Assembly: GCF_049243985.1 (NCBI RefSeq)
Contig: NC_135376.1
Location: 27,524,001-27,588,000, forward strand
Direction of reading: 5' to 3'
Source: Paroedura picta
Taxonomy: Eukaryota > Chordata > Lepidosauria > Squamata > Gekkonidae
DNA: 64,000 bases
In this document: positions 46,288-58,900 of the stretch, in pieces
Layout: each line of letters starts with the position of its first letter
How positions within the stretch are numbered: the stretch's first letter is position 1
Translations under genes and position numbers: made by a program
The notes under the pieces: model-generated
What the model saw: the letters and a program-made list of their open reading frames with translations, nothing else
Database searches by the model: none
Told to the model about the DNA's origin: nothing

Positions 46288-46620
46288 GGTTGGGGGCGGG
46301 AGGAGGAGGGGATTGCCGCGGGCCGGGCCCCGCCGCCCCGCCCCCGAACCGAGCCACGGCAGGACGGAACGCGCGCTCCCCCCAGCGGCAGGCGGTGGGA
46401 ACGAACAAGGCCGGCCGGGCCTGGACGCGGAAAGGACTTGGGGGCAGGCCGGGCTGGAGGCCGCCGGGCCTCTTTTTCCGGCCTGCCTCACGGGAGACCC
46501 GGTGCCCAGGCGCGCCCCGGACAGCATGCTTCCCCCAGGAGGCGTGAGGATGCCGCCAGGGAGACAAAACTGGGCGCGACCCCGTCGGCCTGGTCTCCCC
46601 ACCCGCCTGCGGTTCCCCAA
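45690..46620. promoter_or_regulatory. CpG island at the RNF7 promoter and first exon
   Basis: Dense CpG, long G and C runs and no TATA box near the RNF7 start at 46287. This is the only strong host CpG island in the window and fits a ubiquitously expressed gene. Long open frames on both strands here, including one of 380 codons, are a by-product of low stop-codon density. Confidence 0.85.
46110..46287 (-). CDS. RNF7: RNF7 exon 1
   Basis: ATG at 46287-46285 opens [20 protein letters not shown], close to the human start. The exon ends CAICRVQVM plus the G of Asp 60, before donor gtaagg. Longer minus-strand reading upstream is in-frame GC-rich sequence and not part of the known protein. Confidence 0.97.
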
Positions 46621-46622
46621 GA

Positions 46623-46716
46623 CCTGTAGTCTTCCAGATGTCCATGGACTACAATTCCCATGAGCCCCTGCCAGCAATTGTAGTATATCCACATCTGGAG
46701 GACCGTAGGTTGACTG
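46623..46716. mobile_element. 94-bp palindromic hAT MITE at the edge of the RNF7 CpG island
   Basis: Arms cctgtagtcttccagatgtc and the reversed acatctggaggaccgtaggt match the element at 3397-3538. It is flanked by ccccaaga at 46615-46622 and 46717-46724, a perfect 8-bp duplication. The left end lacks the caggggtagtca start of the family. Confidence 0.75.
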
Positions 46717-47346
46717 CCCCAAGAGACTACCGTGGCTAATCCGCCCCCTCCCCCCGGCACTCATGGGCGAGTCTCTCTTTGTAATCTCTCTCGGATACAT
46801 CACGTTCAAATAAATGTAGTAAATAAATCAATCCCCATTCTGCCCTGGAGGCTTGCAAGGGGATCTTGGGTGACTAGTCTTGGGTGTTAGGAATAATAAA
46901 AGGCAGGTGACAAGAATAATGTAAATAGTTTTGGGCCGTGTCTCATTGTGAAAATAAATTAAGTAGACAAATAAACCAGGAGTATTAGCAGCATTCCTTT
47001 CTGCAAGCCAACTGTTAGGATATAACAGGTATGGTAGTCTCCTTTTTAAGCTGGCTAGGCATAGGCTTTCTATGAGGACTTGTTGGCATTCAGGATTTGC
47101 TGTTGCATTTATATTTCATTATTAGAACAGTTTCTGGTACAATTAAAGCCTGAAAACAGATACAGCTTTAACAACCACATGGTGGTACAGAAGCAGCGTG
47201 TGGAAACAGTTTTCAGTAATTCATAAACCAGCTTGCATCATCTGTCTTGAGTCCTTGGGAGAGGTCCTTGAATAGTTGTTGACCTCAATGGGAGATAATG
47301 TACAGGTGACTTGGAAATTTCCCCCTCAAGACAAATAACTCCAAGG

Positions 47347-47675
47347 CAGTGGTCCCCAACCTTTTTATCACCGGGGACCGGTTATCACTTGACAATTTTA
47401 CTGAGGCCCAGGGGGGGGGTAGTTTTTTGCTGAGGGACATCGCTGGCACCCCTGACTTCCCGCCACCTGCTGGGGGGTGCTGCCAGCAGCAGCTGTGCAG
47501 TGCCACGCCGAGGGGGAGCCCCAGCCATGGCGGCTGCTGGAGAGTACCAAAGGTGAGCCGGTGGCAGAGTGGCAGGGCAGCCCCCAAGGCAGCAGCTGGG
47601 GAGGAGGAGCTGCGGCCCTGCACCGACTGATCCACGGACTGGTTCCGTTCCCGAACCGGGGGTTGGGGACCACTG
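47347..47675 (+). mobile_element. hAT element, 329 bp, complete ends
   Basis: Terminal inverted repeats cagtggtccccaacc and ggttggggaccactg are perfect. The 8-mer ctccaagg flanks both sides (47339-47346 and 47676-47683). The GC-rich interior has no transposase. Relatives lie at 62706-63119 and 15562-15832. Confidence 0.9.
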
Positions 47676-48031
47676 CTCCAAGGGACGGGTATAAATCAGG
47701 AAAATGGCATGGGAAAAAACCCTCCCCCATAGGTTTGCCCAAGTTAGTGTCACATTAAATGCTGAGGTAGAGGAGACTTTCGTTCCTTGGCTTCTGCCAG
47801 TAAAAAGCAGAGCAAGGGGCTTTCTAGGGCTGTTATGGCCCTTAAGAGGGACTCATTACTGGACATCTTGCTACCATGCAACTTGCTTGACTCACACAGG
47901 ACTGATTGCTTGCTGTTTTTCAAGAGCAGTCACCCCATGAAAGCCAGTGTGGTGTAATGGTTAAAGTTTCAAATCTGAGGACACAGGTTCAAATCACAAT
48001 TCTGCTATGGAAGCTTGCTGGATGACTTTAA

Positions 48032-49138
48032 GGGGCTTTTCGCACGCCTTCAAAATCGCACAATGGTTGCCAATTGAAAACGCTACTGATTTGCCGTTAT
48101 GCACAACGTCATTGACAATCTGCCACACACCTGAAAACGATCTGCAAAAAGCGCTTCCTTGTAGCGCTTTCAGGGAAATCCCCAAAAGTGGATTCACCCT
48201 CCGGAAAGCGATACACTCCTGCAACCAATCTGCAACACTAGCGAAAAAGACCTGTGCGTTAACATTGTTGCGGTTTCTACAAAGTCCCTCCCCCTGGTTC
48301 TCTCCTCTGATCTTCCGGCGAAGCGATCGCCATTTTTTTTTTCTCCGAGCGAGCGGGGATAAACGCACCAGCGAGCCTCTGTTTAGAGGCTTCCCCGGCT
48401 TCAGTCCCTCCCCTTCAGTCACTAAGCACAAACAAGAGAAGCCCGTTTGCTGATGTATTTTCCCTTTATCTTTTACACATTCATTCAGCCGAAAATCGGG
48501 CCCGTGAGAGGGGGGGGTTTCACTCGGAGGGAGCGTGGCAACGAATAAATGACAGCTCAAACACACCAGGCAGCTGGATGGGTCTCTCCGTTGCAACGAA
48601 TCAACACAGATTCGTTGCAATGGGTCTGGTTTTTTTTAAAAAAAACTTTCTTAAAGGGAAAGGGGCTGTTTGGCAGCATGCTAACGGCTGCCCATTGGAT
48701 TTTCAGCCGAAAATCGGGCCCGTGAGAGGGGGGGGGGATTTTTTTTTTCACTCGGAGGGAGCGTGGCAACGAATAAATGACAGCTCAAACACACCAGGCA
48801 GCTGGATGGGTCTCTCCGTTGCAACGAATCAACACAGATTCGTTGCAATGGGTCTGGTTTTTTTTAAAAAAAAACTTTCTAAAAGGGAAAGGGGCTGTTT
48901 GGGAGCATGCTAACGGCTGCCCATTGGCTGCTTGACGGCCAGGGGCGGGACGAGCTTGGCAAGAGCGCTTCCTTTCTAGCGATTTTTGCCGAGACCGGAA
49001 GCCTGTGGGAAACGCTACAAAACGCAACTGGATTCCACTACAAAGGCAGGTATGCATAACGACGAATTCCACTATTTTAAATGGCGATTTTTCATTCAGC
49101 AACCAATTTGCTACAAAGATCCCAGTGCGAAAAGCCCC
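48032..49138. mobile_element. 1.1-kb non-autonomous element, TAA duplication, PIF/Harbinger-like
   Basis: The ends are perfect 14-bp inverted repeats (ggggcttttcgcac and gtgcgaaaagcccc), each flanked by TAA (48029-48031 and 49139-49141). A 3-bp TWA duplication is typical of PIF/Harbinger. Long open frames on both strands have no recognised product. The element contains an internal direct duplication of about 220 bp (48484-48701 and 48702-48927). Confidence 0.7.
48484..48927 (+). repeat. Two-copy tandem duplication of about 220 bp
   Basis: Unit begins ttcagccgaaaatcgggccc (48484 and 48702) and includes ggatgggtctctccgttgca and gcatgctaacggctgcccat in both copies. The copies differ mainly in G, T and A run lengths, so this is a recent event relative to the element's age. 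Confidence 0.85.
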
Positions 49139-49930
49139 TAAGAGTAGTCGTACAATTCCAGCTTTCACCTATGTGACAGGGTTGTGAGGGTAAAACGGAG
49201 AAGAGGAGAATGATATAAATTGCTTGGAACTCCATTTGGGAGAAAGGTGGGGTATAAATGAAATAATTAAATATAACGAGTTGGGGGTAGGTAGATAAAA
49301 GTTTGGTGGGTGAATGGATGAGAAAGACTGAAGGGAGCGGGAAAAGAGGAGGATATGGGATTGCCAGGATGAGGAAAAGAAGAAATAGTGTCGAGAAGGG
49401 AAATAGGGTACAAGGAAAAATGAGGCTCCCTCTACAAGTCTTTGCAGGTTTCCTGTCATACACCAAGGCAACTCAGCTACAGTTTTCCCAGGTAGAGGAT
49501 GTCAGGGAGAGTAAGATGAACAGCTAAAGATAGGAGTGGGGGCAGATAAAGGTAGGTTGGCAAGTGGCTAGAAAGGAAGTAGGCAAACAGCAGAGGATAT
49601 GGGGGCTTTCAGGAAGGGAAAGAGCAAATAGTGGAGAAGGAGAAATGAGAGGGTCCCAAGTCCCTGCGAGTCCCCCACTTCGGCTTTAAATGCCAAGACC
49701 AGAAAAAAAGTATATCCAACAGTCATTGTGATTCAGGAAGTTTAAGGCAATTGCATATTTTTATAAAACAGAGCCTGTCAAAATATTGATAAATAACTAT
49801 TTTAAACTTTCATAAGAATTGAATTGAAAATTCTTGTCGTATATAAGGTTTACAAAATTAGGACATTATAGACTAGAATATATCCATTTCCTTGAATCAC
49901 GCCTCTTCAGAAAGCACGTGAGCTTAGTGG

Positions 49931-49942
49931 TTACTTGGTTTT
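49931..49942 (-). CDS. LRR gene candidate last exon (KTK stop)
   Basis: Acceptor tttgttttgcag is strong, and AAA ACC AAG TAA continues the phase-0 lysine run of the preceding exon. Evidence is only the splice signal plus phase; I found no clear AATAAA downstream. Alternatives are read-through of the previous exon to a stop at 51534 (an AATAAA lies at 50397-50392) or a different last exon. Confidence 0.4.
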   Translation of the reverse strand, partial: KTK

Positions 49943-52900
49943 CTGCAAAACAAACACATACCGACAGAGTCCAGCATGATGGTTTTCAGGAACTGAATTA
50001 CAAAACACAAAGCTCTCAGTTACTGTAAGAATAAAGTACTATGCTGAAAACCAATACATTATTCCAACAGAAGAAATGCATACATAGATAAATGTTCTGC
50101 ATTAATTTCCCTGGCCTCAGTAGTCAATTCAGGAACTGAGGTGTATGTTCATTCCATGCTATTATCAGTAACACCAATAATCTTCAACCTAGACTGTTTA
50201 TGTGGCTTGGGTGACCCTGCCATTAGTATAGAGTTAGGGGGGTCCCAAGTAAGAATTCTTGCATGTAGTTCCATGTTGCTGTAGAACAAGCGGACTTTCT
50301 GTGCTTACTTCCGCAGCAAAGCTGGATAGGCAGAATCTACTATAAAGACAGTTTACTAAAGCAAAATAACTAATAGTTGCGGAGTAAATTATTTATTAAC
50401 CATAGATGACTAATTGAATTAAAGAGTAAAAGAAACACTGAATTTAAGAGCATGCATGTAAAACTAGAGAAATATTTTCACTGTGCATGTATAGAAGCTG
50501 AGGCAGAGGGGCCCTTGATTTGCAGGGACCCAGGTAAATTTTTTCAACATCAAGAAAACAAAGATCATGGCATCCGGCCCTCTCAATTCCTGGTAAATAG
50601 AAGGGGAAGAAATGGAAATAGTGACAGATTTTATTTTCCTGGGCTCCAAGATCACTGCAGATGGGGACTGCAGCAAAGAAATTAAAAGACGCTTGCTCCT
50701 GGGGAGGAAAGCTATGGCAAATCTAGAGAGCATCCTAAAAAGCAGAGACATCACCCTGCCAACAAAAGTGCGTTTAGTCAAGGCTATGGTCTTCCCAGTT
50801 GCAATATATGGCTGCGAAAGTTGGACCATAAGGAAGGCCGAGCGTCAAAGAATTGAGGCTTTTGAACTCTGGTGTTGGAGAAGACTCTTGCAAGTCCCTT
50901 GGACTGCAAGGCGAACAAACCGGTCAGTCCTAGAGGAGATCAGCCCTGACTGCTCTTTAGAAGGCCAGATCCTGAAGATGAAACTCAAATATTTTGGCCA
51001 CCTCATGAGAAGGAAGGACTCCCTGGAGAAGAGCCTAATGCTGGGAGCGATCGAGGGCAAAAGAAGAAGGGGACGACAGAGAATGAGGTGGCTGGATGGA
51101 GTCACTGAAGCAGTAGGTGCAAACTTAAATGGACTCCGGGGAATGGTAGAGGACAGGAAGGCTTGGAGGATCATTGTCCATGGGGTCGCGATGGGTCGGA
51201 CACGACTTCGCACATAACAACAACAAGGTAAATTTTGTTCCCCAGTTGCTTCACCTCTGGTCTGATAACTTTAAATAAAGTATAGAGAGAACTAACTATT
51301 GAACAACCCATTCCTACCACCTCTGTTCAGAATGAACTTTTAGCCCCGGAAGGAAATTGACCGCAAGCGTTTACACCCCCTTCTTAGTCTACAGTTCCCC
51401 CAACATTTAAATTAAAATTGTGAGAACAAGATATCATTTTATAGTTCTGTGGATTGCACTCTTGCTGTTAAAATGATGGCCAGTTACAATGTTATCATTG
51501 CTACCAAGTGGCTATTTTCATTTAAGAATTGCCTTAATGGAAATTAAACAGTAAAAATACCACACCTGAATATTTTTTAGCAAGATAAATAATCCCAGAA
51601 AAGAGAAAAGCAAATACCTTTTTCTTTTTCTTTTTGGTTGGGGAGAGTTTTGTGCAGTTCCTAAAAATTTCCTGGAAGATTTCTGATGAAATCTGAGGGG
51701 TTATCTTAATTTTTAAACATGGCATTTGTTCTGCAGAGACAAAAACAAACAAAGCCACTTCTAATTTTGAGCAGTAGTGGTTATTATAAAATGCAAAAGT
51801 GAAGTACAACATATGCATACATTTTTTCTTGGATTAGTTATACATTGTTGAGTTTTTTTAACAAGGGACTTGGATATTTATCAGTATTGTATGTTCATAG
51901 CACCATCTCTTAAACTTTTCTTAAGTAAAAGTAGGTTTAATAAGTAGTTAAGAAAAGTTTTAGAGGTGGCTCTATGCACATATATAATACATAATTATAT
52001 TTGGTTATATAAGAGTTTCAGAAAGAAAATGAGGACCTATATCAACCATTCTCAACAGGAGCCCTGACATATTTGAAGGGGGCCACAGGCTAAAAAATGT
52101 GAAAAGAGGAGCCCAAAGAGTTTATGGACTCTGGTAACTGAACCATTGAAATAACTTTTTGTCACATATGATGTCATTAATTGCTAGAAAGTTCAACCTT
52201 CATCAAGGAAAAGAAAAAGAAATGTAATCTGTTCTTTTGTATGTGCTTGAATTGATACAGCCAAGAAAAGAAATGAATGCATAGGCATTAGAACACTGGT
52301 CAAATGATCTAAACTTTCATTTCATACAGTCTTTAAAAAAGTTTTTCCAGTATGTTGGAATGTCCAAGTTTTCCTGCTGTTTGATAATAAATGATCTTCT
52401 GTGTATCGGTTCATGTTGTGTTGTATCCTTGTTTCCCAAAAATATATCCAAAGCTTTGTAGCAGTAATAACTTGTGAGAGAGTCTCTGAGAAATGCTGCT
52501 GCTATGTCCACCCAGTTACCGAATGTATCCTTACTTGACAGGGGCCCTGGAACCTAAGAACAGCTCTTAAAAAGGGCCATGGCCCCCAAAAGGTTGAGAG
52601 TGGCTGGAATAATAGCATGGTATATAGAAGTTATATCAACTGGAAATGCCCCACCTTTCTTTCGGTCCTTGAGAGCTTCTAATATCTGGACTGCACATTG
52701 TTCTCCTATTGCATTGCCATTGATATCAATTTCAACAAGGTGTTTGGAACTCTTGATCAGACTGTGATTAAAACAAACATTTTAACACTGAAAATTACTG
52801 CGTGTGAAACATTAATAAAACCACAAGCACTTCCATTTTTATGTATGCATGCCATGTATACATTTTGCCTTGTGGACATTCGTGACATTTCAAATGTTAT

Positions 52901-55900
52901 CACCGCTTTTAATAGGATTATAGTGAAAATTAATAGGATTACAGTGAAATTTGGCCACAGTAGAGCTTTATTTATTTATTTGTTTGTTTGTTTGTTTGTT
53001 TGGCAGATTGGTTTCATTACTGTGAAGCCACTCTAAACATGCAAGAAGTTACTTTTTGTTACACATATACTCTGCCACAGAATAATCACAAATAGATGCA
53101 AATCTCTTCTAGGGTTCTGAGCACTATGTCAAGTCACAAATCCACCAGGAAGTATACCCTGATGCAATCCTTTTCCTAGACCTTTCCCATATCCTCAGTG
53201 CCATTGCTCCAAGAAACATGCCTCCTTTCCTCCAAGAAAAGTCTAAAATGGTAAACTGTGGGATGAGAATTCCACTGCAACTAGTTGAAAAGATCCTATT
53301 GCACACATTTTAAGTTATCCCACCAGTACTAAAGAATACTTTGTTTAAATGGGAAAATACGTTTGGTTGGTTAGGAATGCCAGCCTCCAGGTGGGACCTG
53401 GGGATCCCCTCAGAATTACAGCTCATCAACAAAAATCAGTTCCCCTGGAAGAAATGGGTGGGCCCCATGGAATGTGGGCCCTATGGCATTATGTCCCAAT
53501 TAAGTCCTTGTCTTCCCTAGGCTCCATCCATAAATCTCCAGGAGTTTTCCATTCTGGATCTAGCAACCCTACCACTGTTGCCAGTGGCCTGAGGGGGCCT
53601 ACCCTATATTTGGTAGATAGACTTTCCTAGATAACCTGTTCCATGCTCCAAAGCTCTGTGGAATGAGCAAAAGCTTGCTGGAAGTAGAGTTACTTAGAGT
53701 TGTTTTTTAAAGCTGCAGTAGTCTAGAATTATTCTGACCCAAGTACCTTTAATTGCACAGCCTATAATTTACCACAAAAACCTTCAGAATATCTTTCCTC
53801 CTCTAAAAGAGTAACATTTATCAGGTTCATATTCTCGGGAATATGAACTGCCATGCAAGAGTTAGATGTTATATGGAGAGTATCACGTAGCATCATAAAT
53901 TTTAGGAGTTATGTGTGTCCTGTCATTAGTAGCCTTACCAACTCAAAAGCTGAATGAACTCTGTAATACTTTCTTCTGTTTGATTTAATCTGTTATCAAT
54001 GGCGTTATCAGCTAAATACAATTTTGTTAACCATGGGCCAGGATCAGATTTCTTACTTTTTTTCTTTACTCCTGCAAGCAAGGCACACATATAAAGAATA
54101 TTTTAATCACAATTAAGTCAGGCAGTTTTGGCTGACTGGTTTGGTTGTCTATTAGACGCATTCTCCTTTGTTTGCTACTTTGGAAAACGCTAAATTTTGG
54201 GTGTTTTGTGAAAAAGACCTGAATAAGGCTTGGTATTGGTAAAATTCAACACACACAAATCCTCATTCATATTGTACAAAATCATGCATCAGCCACACTT
54301 TTTGTTCTGTAATGCCAGAACCAGTACGGTGCTTGTATGTTTTTCCCTCACAGGACAAATAGCAGCTGGGGATGGAGAAGTAATCATCACATTGGTATGG
54401 CATCCATGTGGAAAGCATTCACAATCCAGTCCCCTGCCTTCACTACGACCGTTTATGCACTGGAGGTTTCATGCCGAGCTGCAGGCTGGAGTTTTAGTTG
54501 TGGCAGATTGCCCCACCTCTTCCTGCACCCACACGGGGGAGCATTTGGTCCGATGTGCCTCAACCGCCCCCGATTTGTGCTCCTGTACGGAAGCTGGGGC
54601 AGTGAAGTTCCCAGTGCATAAACGCTCTACCACAGGCGGACAAATATCTCACTCCCTGTGTTTCTCTTTGGTTTGAACAACTGTGAGAGATCCTTTCTTA
54701 TCACAGTTCTCCCGTGTTAACCATTGATCTCTTGAGCAATTCGATCTGGATTGAAATCATGCCAAGAGGAGAAGAAAGTTTTAAACTTTTTCCCTGGTTC
54801 TATCATTTGGAAACCTGTATGTTTTCCCCATAAGGTTACATGATAGCCCTAGACCATTTTTATTTGTGCGCATGTGCACACAATGCCATACAAAGAGAGT
54901 AAACCCAGCTACAAAAATTAGGTACTAAATATCAACACTAACAGCTAGCAGAATTCCACCACTTTGGCTATAAAAGCCATCTAAAATAACACAGTCGTAC
55001 AGGCTATTCTGAAGTCAGACAGATGTCCCTCCTCATCTCTTCTGAAGGAACAAACCCAGAGGGATACAACTATCACTGACAAAGTCCACAGCCAGGCTCA
55101 TACAGATGGTGCTGTCCTGATGGTTTGCAATATGTTCCCATTTCTCTCAGCCATGCATGTTTGCCATGCCTTTCAATTTGCCTTACTAGATAAAATGCAT
55201 TGTACCTTTTCTTTTCTTTTTCTTCTCAGTGCTTTCCAACGTGATAGCCATGTTTGTTTTAGAAATAACATTCCGACCAGCAACTTTTGAATGGATGCCT
55301 GCATCTTTGGTTGCTACTGAAAATGAAATACAGTATATGCATCAGCTGCCCATTTTCATTTTTATTATTTATATACCTGTTTAATTAAATATCAGAACAT
55401 CGGCCAGTTGAAAATATTTTGCAAGCAGGTGTTGTTTACATCCATGCTGTTTCCATTTCTGTTCCACATACTTCAGAAACACCCCGTTGCATGTCCTGGC
55501 TGGGTTTTAATAAAGTTTCATTACCTTATGAGAGGCAACATAACATGTTTATAAATAAATAAAATAAAATGTCCTGCCTTTCTCCCTAACCGGGAGAAAT
55601 CCAAAGTGGCTTATTATGCCATCCTCATCTCTTTCCATCCGGGGCTGTTTCCCCTACACAGTTCTATATGAAAACGAACAACTAGATGGTAGAAAAGCCC
55701 TAGGAGATACACTCATTCATTCTGTGGGGTGAAGGGGTGAAAAGAATACTGATACTAAGGGACATTGTAGAGAAGAAATATGTTCCACTATGAAGAAGTA
55801 ATTTAAAAAGTAGAAATAACATTGCGTTTGATGACAGTTGATTAAAGAAAAATTGTGTCCAATTTCTTTTCCTGTAAAGAACCATTTTATATTCTTATTT

Positions 55901-58900
55901 CCTTTTTTTTTTTTTTTTACTATTTTTATTCATGGGACCATTAAACACAGCCAACCAAAAGACTTGGACAGGATAGGCCCATATGCTATAAATACTGCTA
56001 CTGGAGAAGATTAGCCAAGAGGTCAAATACAAGAAAATTGAGCTGTTTTTTGCTTTAAAAACCACTACAATAAAACCCTATGTAGAGTTATTTCAGCCTA
56101 AGACCAGGAGTTTTAATCCTCTGGCTAGCACTGCACAATAAGTTTCCTGTAAAGACTAAATACATGTTATTGTTTCAGCTGCATGTATTCATTTATTTTG
56201 CAGTTTATGTGTCAATAAACTGATCCGGAAACTGCAACTGGTCCAGAACTAGGCTGCCAGGATCCTTACAGCAACAGCTCAGAGGTCCCACATCCAGCCC
56301 AGGCTCCATCAGCTGTGCTGGCTCTCGTTTGAATTCCAGATCAGGCTTAAGGTTTTGGTTATCACCTTTAAGGCCATACGCAATCTTGGCCCAGTATACC
56401 TGAGGAATCGCCTCTCCGCCTACACCCCTCAAAGAGCCTTGTGCTCTACTACCTCCAACCTCCTAGTGGTCCCTGGCCCCAGGGAAGCTCGCCTGACCTC
56501 AACCAGGGCCCGAGCTTTCTCCATTCTGGCCCCCACCTGGTGGAACGAACTCCCAAAGGAGATCAGGGCCCTGACAGAACCTAAACAGTTCCATAGAGCC
56601 TGCAAAAGGGAGCTCCTCCGCCAGGCATTTTGTTGAGGTCGACCCAAGCCATCGCTTCCAATTGGCTCCCAAGCCCCCCTCCCCCCACTATGACTGCTGT
56701 GAATCTACACAACCCACTGGGTCTCAGTAAGAGTTGAGCTGAGGCTCTTTGCAGTTCCGTTATTCTCTCATGTTATTGTTATTATCATGTTAAAGTTATT
56801 GTTGTTATAATGTTATTGTTGTTACCACCTGTTGTTACCATATGTTATCTGTATTTTTTTTCTGTTTCCTGTAAACTGCCCTGAGCCTTCGGGAAAGGTG
56901 GTATATAAATATAAATAAACAAACAAATAAATAAATAAATGTTGTAGCCTTACAGGAAAGGCTCAGGAATGCAAGGCTGACTGTGCAAGATAGGACTGGT
57001 CTCCAAGATTCTTTGCAGGATCAGTCTGAAGGCTGAGGCAGCTGTTCATGATTAGCTGCGCATCAGGCTTAAAAAGAGGTGGGAGGCAGAAGCCCATTAT
57101 GCTGGCAGCCTCTTTCCTACTGGACCTGCACCTCCAGACCTGACAGATCTTCGGCTTGCCACTCTTGACTGTGGAGTCCTTGCCCTTATTGGATGTTGCT
57201 TGTAAGTGACTGATATCGGGCAACTGGCCTCGGCTTCTGTGACCACACTTTGCATAATCCCTCCAGGACAGTTTTGGCTGCTTGCCCATCTCTCCCTGCC
57301 ATGCCTGGAGACTTGACATACACTTTGTGTACTGTCTTGCAAATGTTTTTCAACAATAATTACCAGTAATAATGTTACCAGTAATCATGGGCTGTGATTA
57401 AAGTTCCATCTACTGACAGTGATACATGAATACATCAGGTTGTTTGTTATTTGCCCTAAGACTCAAATTAATACAAGAAGCAGTTTGTTTAGATTCCACC
57501 ATCCCCAGCCAAAAAAAGCAGTTATGCTAACAGAAAATTTTATTTACAACAAATACTTGCACAAGTATCAATTTATGATTCAAAAGAAGTCTGACCTGCA
57601 GTCATTTGGTAAGCAGAATTATTGCTGTCCAGTAATGTATTTGCTTGCCTTTCTTGTCCAAAGCTCTCTGCATATTCTGCTATGGGTTTGAGGAGTTTTG
57701 TGGCACCCACGCATTGCAAGTTGTTACCATTAATATACAGGTTGCTGTGATACACAATTTTAAAATTACTTATTGATTCATCTTACTAGCATTGCAATTT
57801 TTTTCTGTATTTAAAATATAGAAACTACTTTGCATCAGCAACACTAATAAGAATGTTTTACTTCCTCATTGTCAAATCTTTAATGCATTCCAAATGGCCT
57901 GATATATGCATTCAATTCATTTACTTACAACTGGCTGCATCAACTATAACTGGATTTTCAATAGTAAGTGAAAAACCAACAGAGGCAGGACCAATGGAGA
58001 AAAATTACACCGCTGGTTTAAAATCAAAATTCATGTCAAGTTTTTAATGCTCTCAATCCCACAATTCTTACTACCCAAACTTACCAAATGGCAGTTTGAG
58101 TTATAATAGTTCCCAGTGGAGAACCACTTTCAGGTCCCAAATTACAGTAACAGAGACTCAAATCTAACAGCTTTGTGTTTCCATCCAGTCCAGAAATAAG
58201 TTTTTTGACACCATCATCTCCACATCTGTGAAGAAGAAAATACATAAGTAGGTATTGTCTTCAGATAAGTATACTTGCTGCCACCCACAATTTACAGTTA
58301 TTCAGCAGAAGAATTTAAGGTTATCTTGTATGGTTAGAGCCAAGAGAGCCAACTCATAATTAATTTATAGTAGAAGCTGCTGCAATACCATATATTTAGA
58401 TGTACCTAGTTAGCAGCAATAAAACAATACCTGACTCCGATGCAACACCAAGGGTTGGAAGAGAAAGTTACTAATCTCACTAGTCTTTCCTCAGAAATAC
58501 TATTGTGTTTCCTACATGAGATTACAGAACTATAGTTCGTGGCATACCTAGGTGTCTGCTAAAATTAGATGCAAAATAATAAGTACAAATCCTTGAATTA
58601 TGTTTATACGGTGTCCTCTAACACAGCTCTGTTTTTCTTTAGACTGCAATTGAAGGAGGAATTTGTGTTTATTTCTGCCCACCTGGAATAATCCAAAACA
58701 AGGGAACTCAAGTTGCTGTAAGGTAAAGCCACTCCAAGTCTCTCCATGGACCAAAGGTCTAGCTCAGTGTGATTTATTTCTAACTTAGAAAATGGATAGG
58801 TGGTACATCCATCCAGCTCAAGTAAGATTGCCTAAATATCCAAACAAACAAACAAAAAATCAAGGTTTTATCAAAGAGTTTAATATCTTAAAACCTGACG

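Larger units (their letters stand above)
47942..49265 (+). repeat. tRNA-derived SINE split by a 1.1-kb DNA element
   Basis: The head (agccagtgtggtgtaatggt to about 48031) and the tail (from 49139: cctatgtgacagggttgtga, ggtggggtataaatgaaata) belong to one SINE. They are separated by the TAA-flanked element 48032-49138, so the SINE is older. Confidence 0.65.

Noticed and set aside
45949-46629. Plus-strand open frame of 226 codons opposite RNF7
   Set aside because: Antisense shadow in a CpG island; Arg/Gly/Pro-rich, no domain.
45667-46809. Minus-strand open frame of 380 codons across the CpG island
   Set aside because: It contains RNF7 exon 1 in frame, but the rest is GC-rich sequence with few stops. 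The RNF7 start, donor and downstream exons explain the coding part.
47994-48620. Minus-strand 208-codon and plus-strand 148-codon frames
   Set aside because: Both lie inside the TAA-flanked MITE at 48032-49138 and match no transposase I know.
50228-50312. Possible alternative last exon of the LRR gene after tatccag
   Set aside because: The frame stays open for about 30 residues, but the sequence has no family features and the acceptor is weaker than that at 49943.
54230-54676. Plus-strand frame of 148 codons
   Set aside because: Mostly the GACC-type MITE at 54447-54627.
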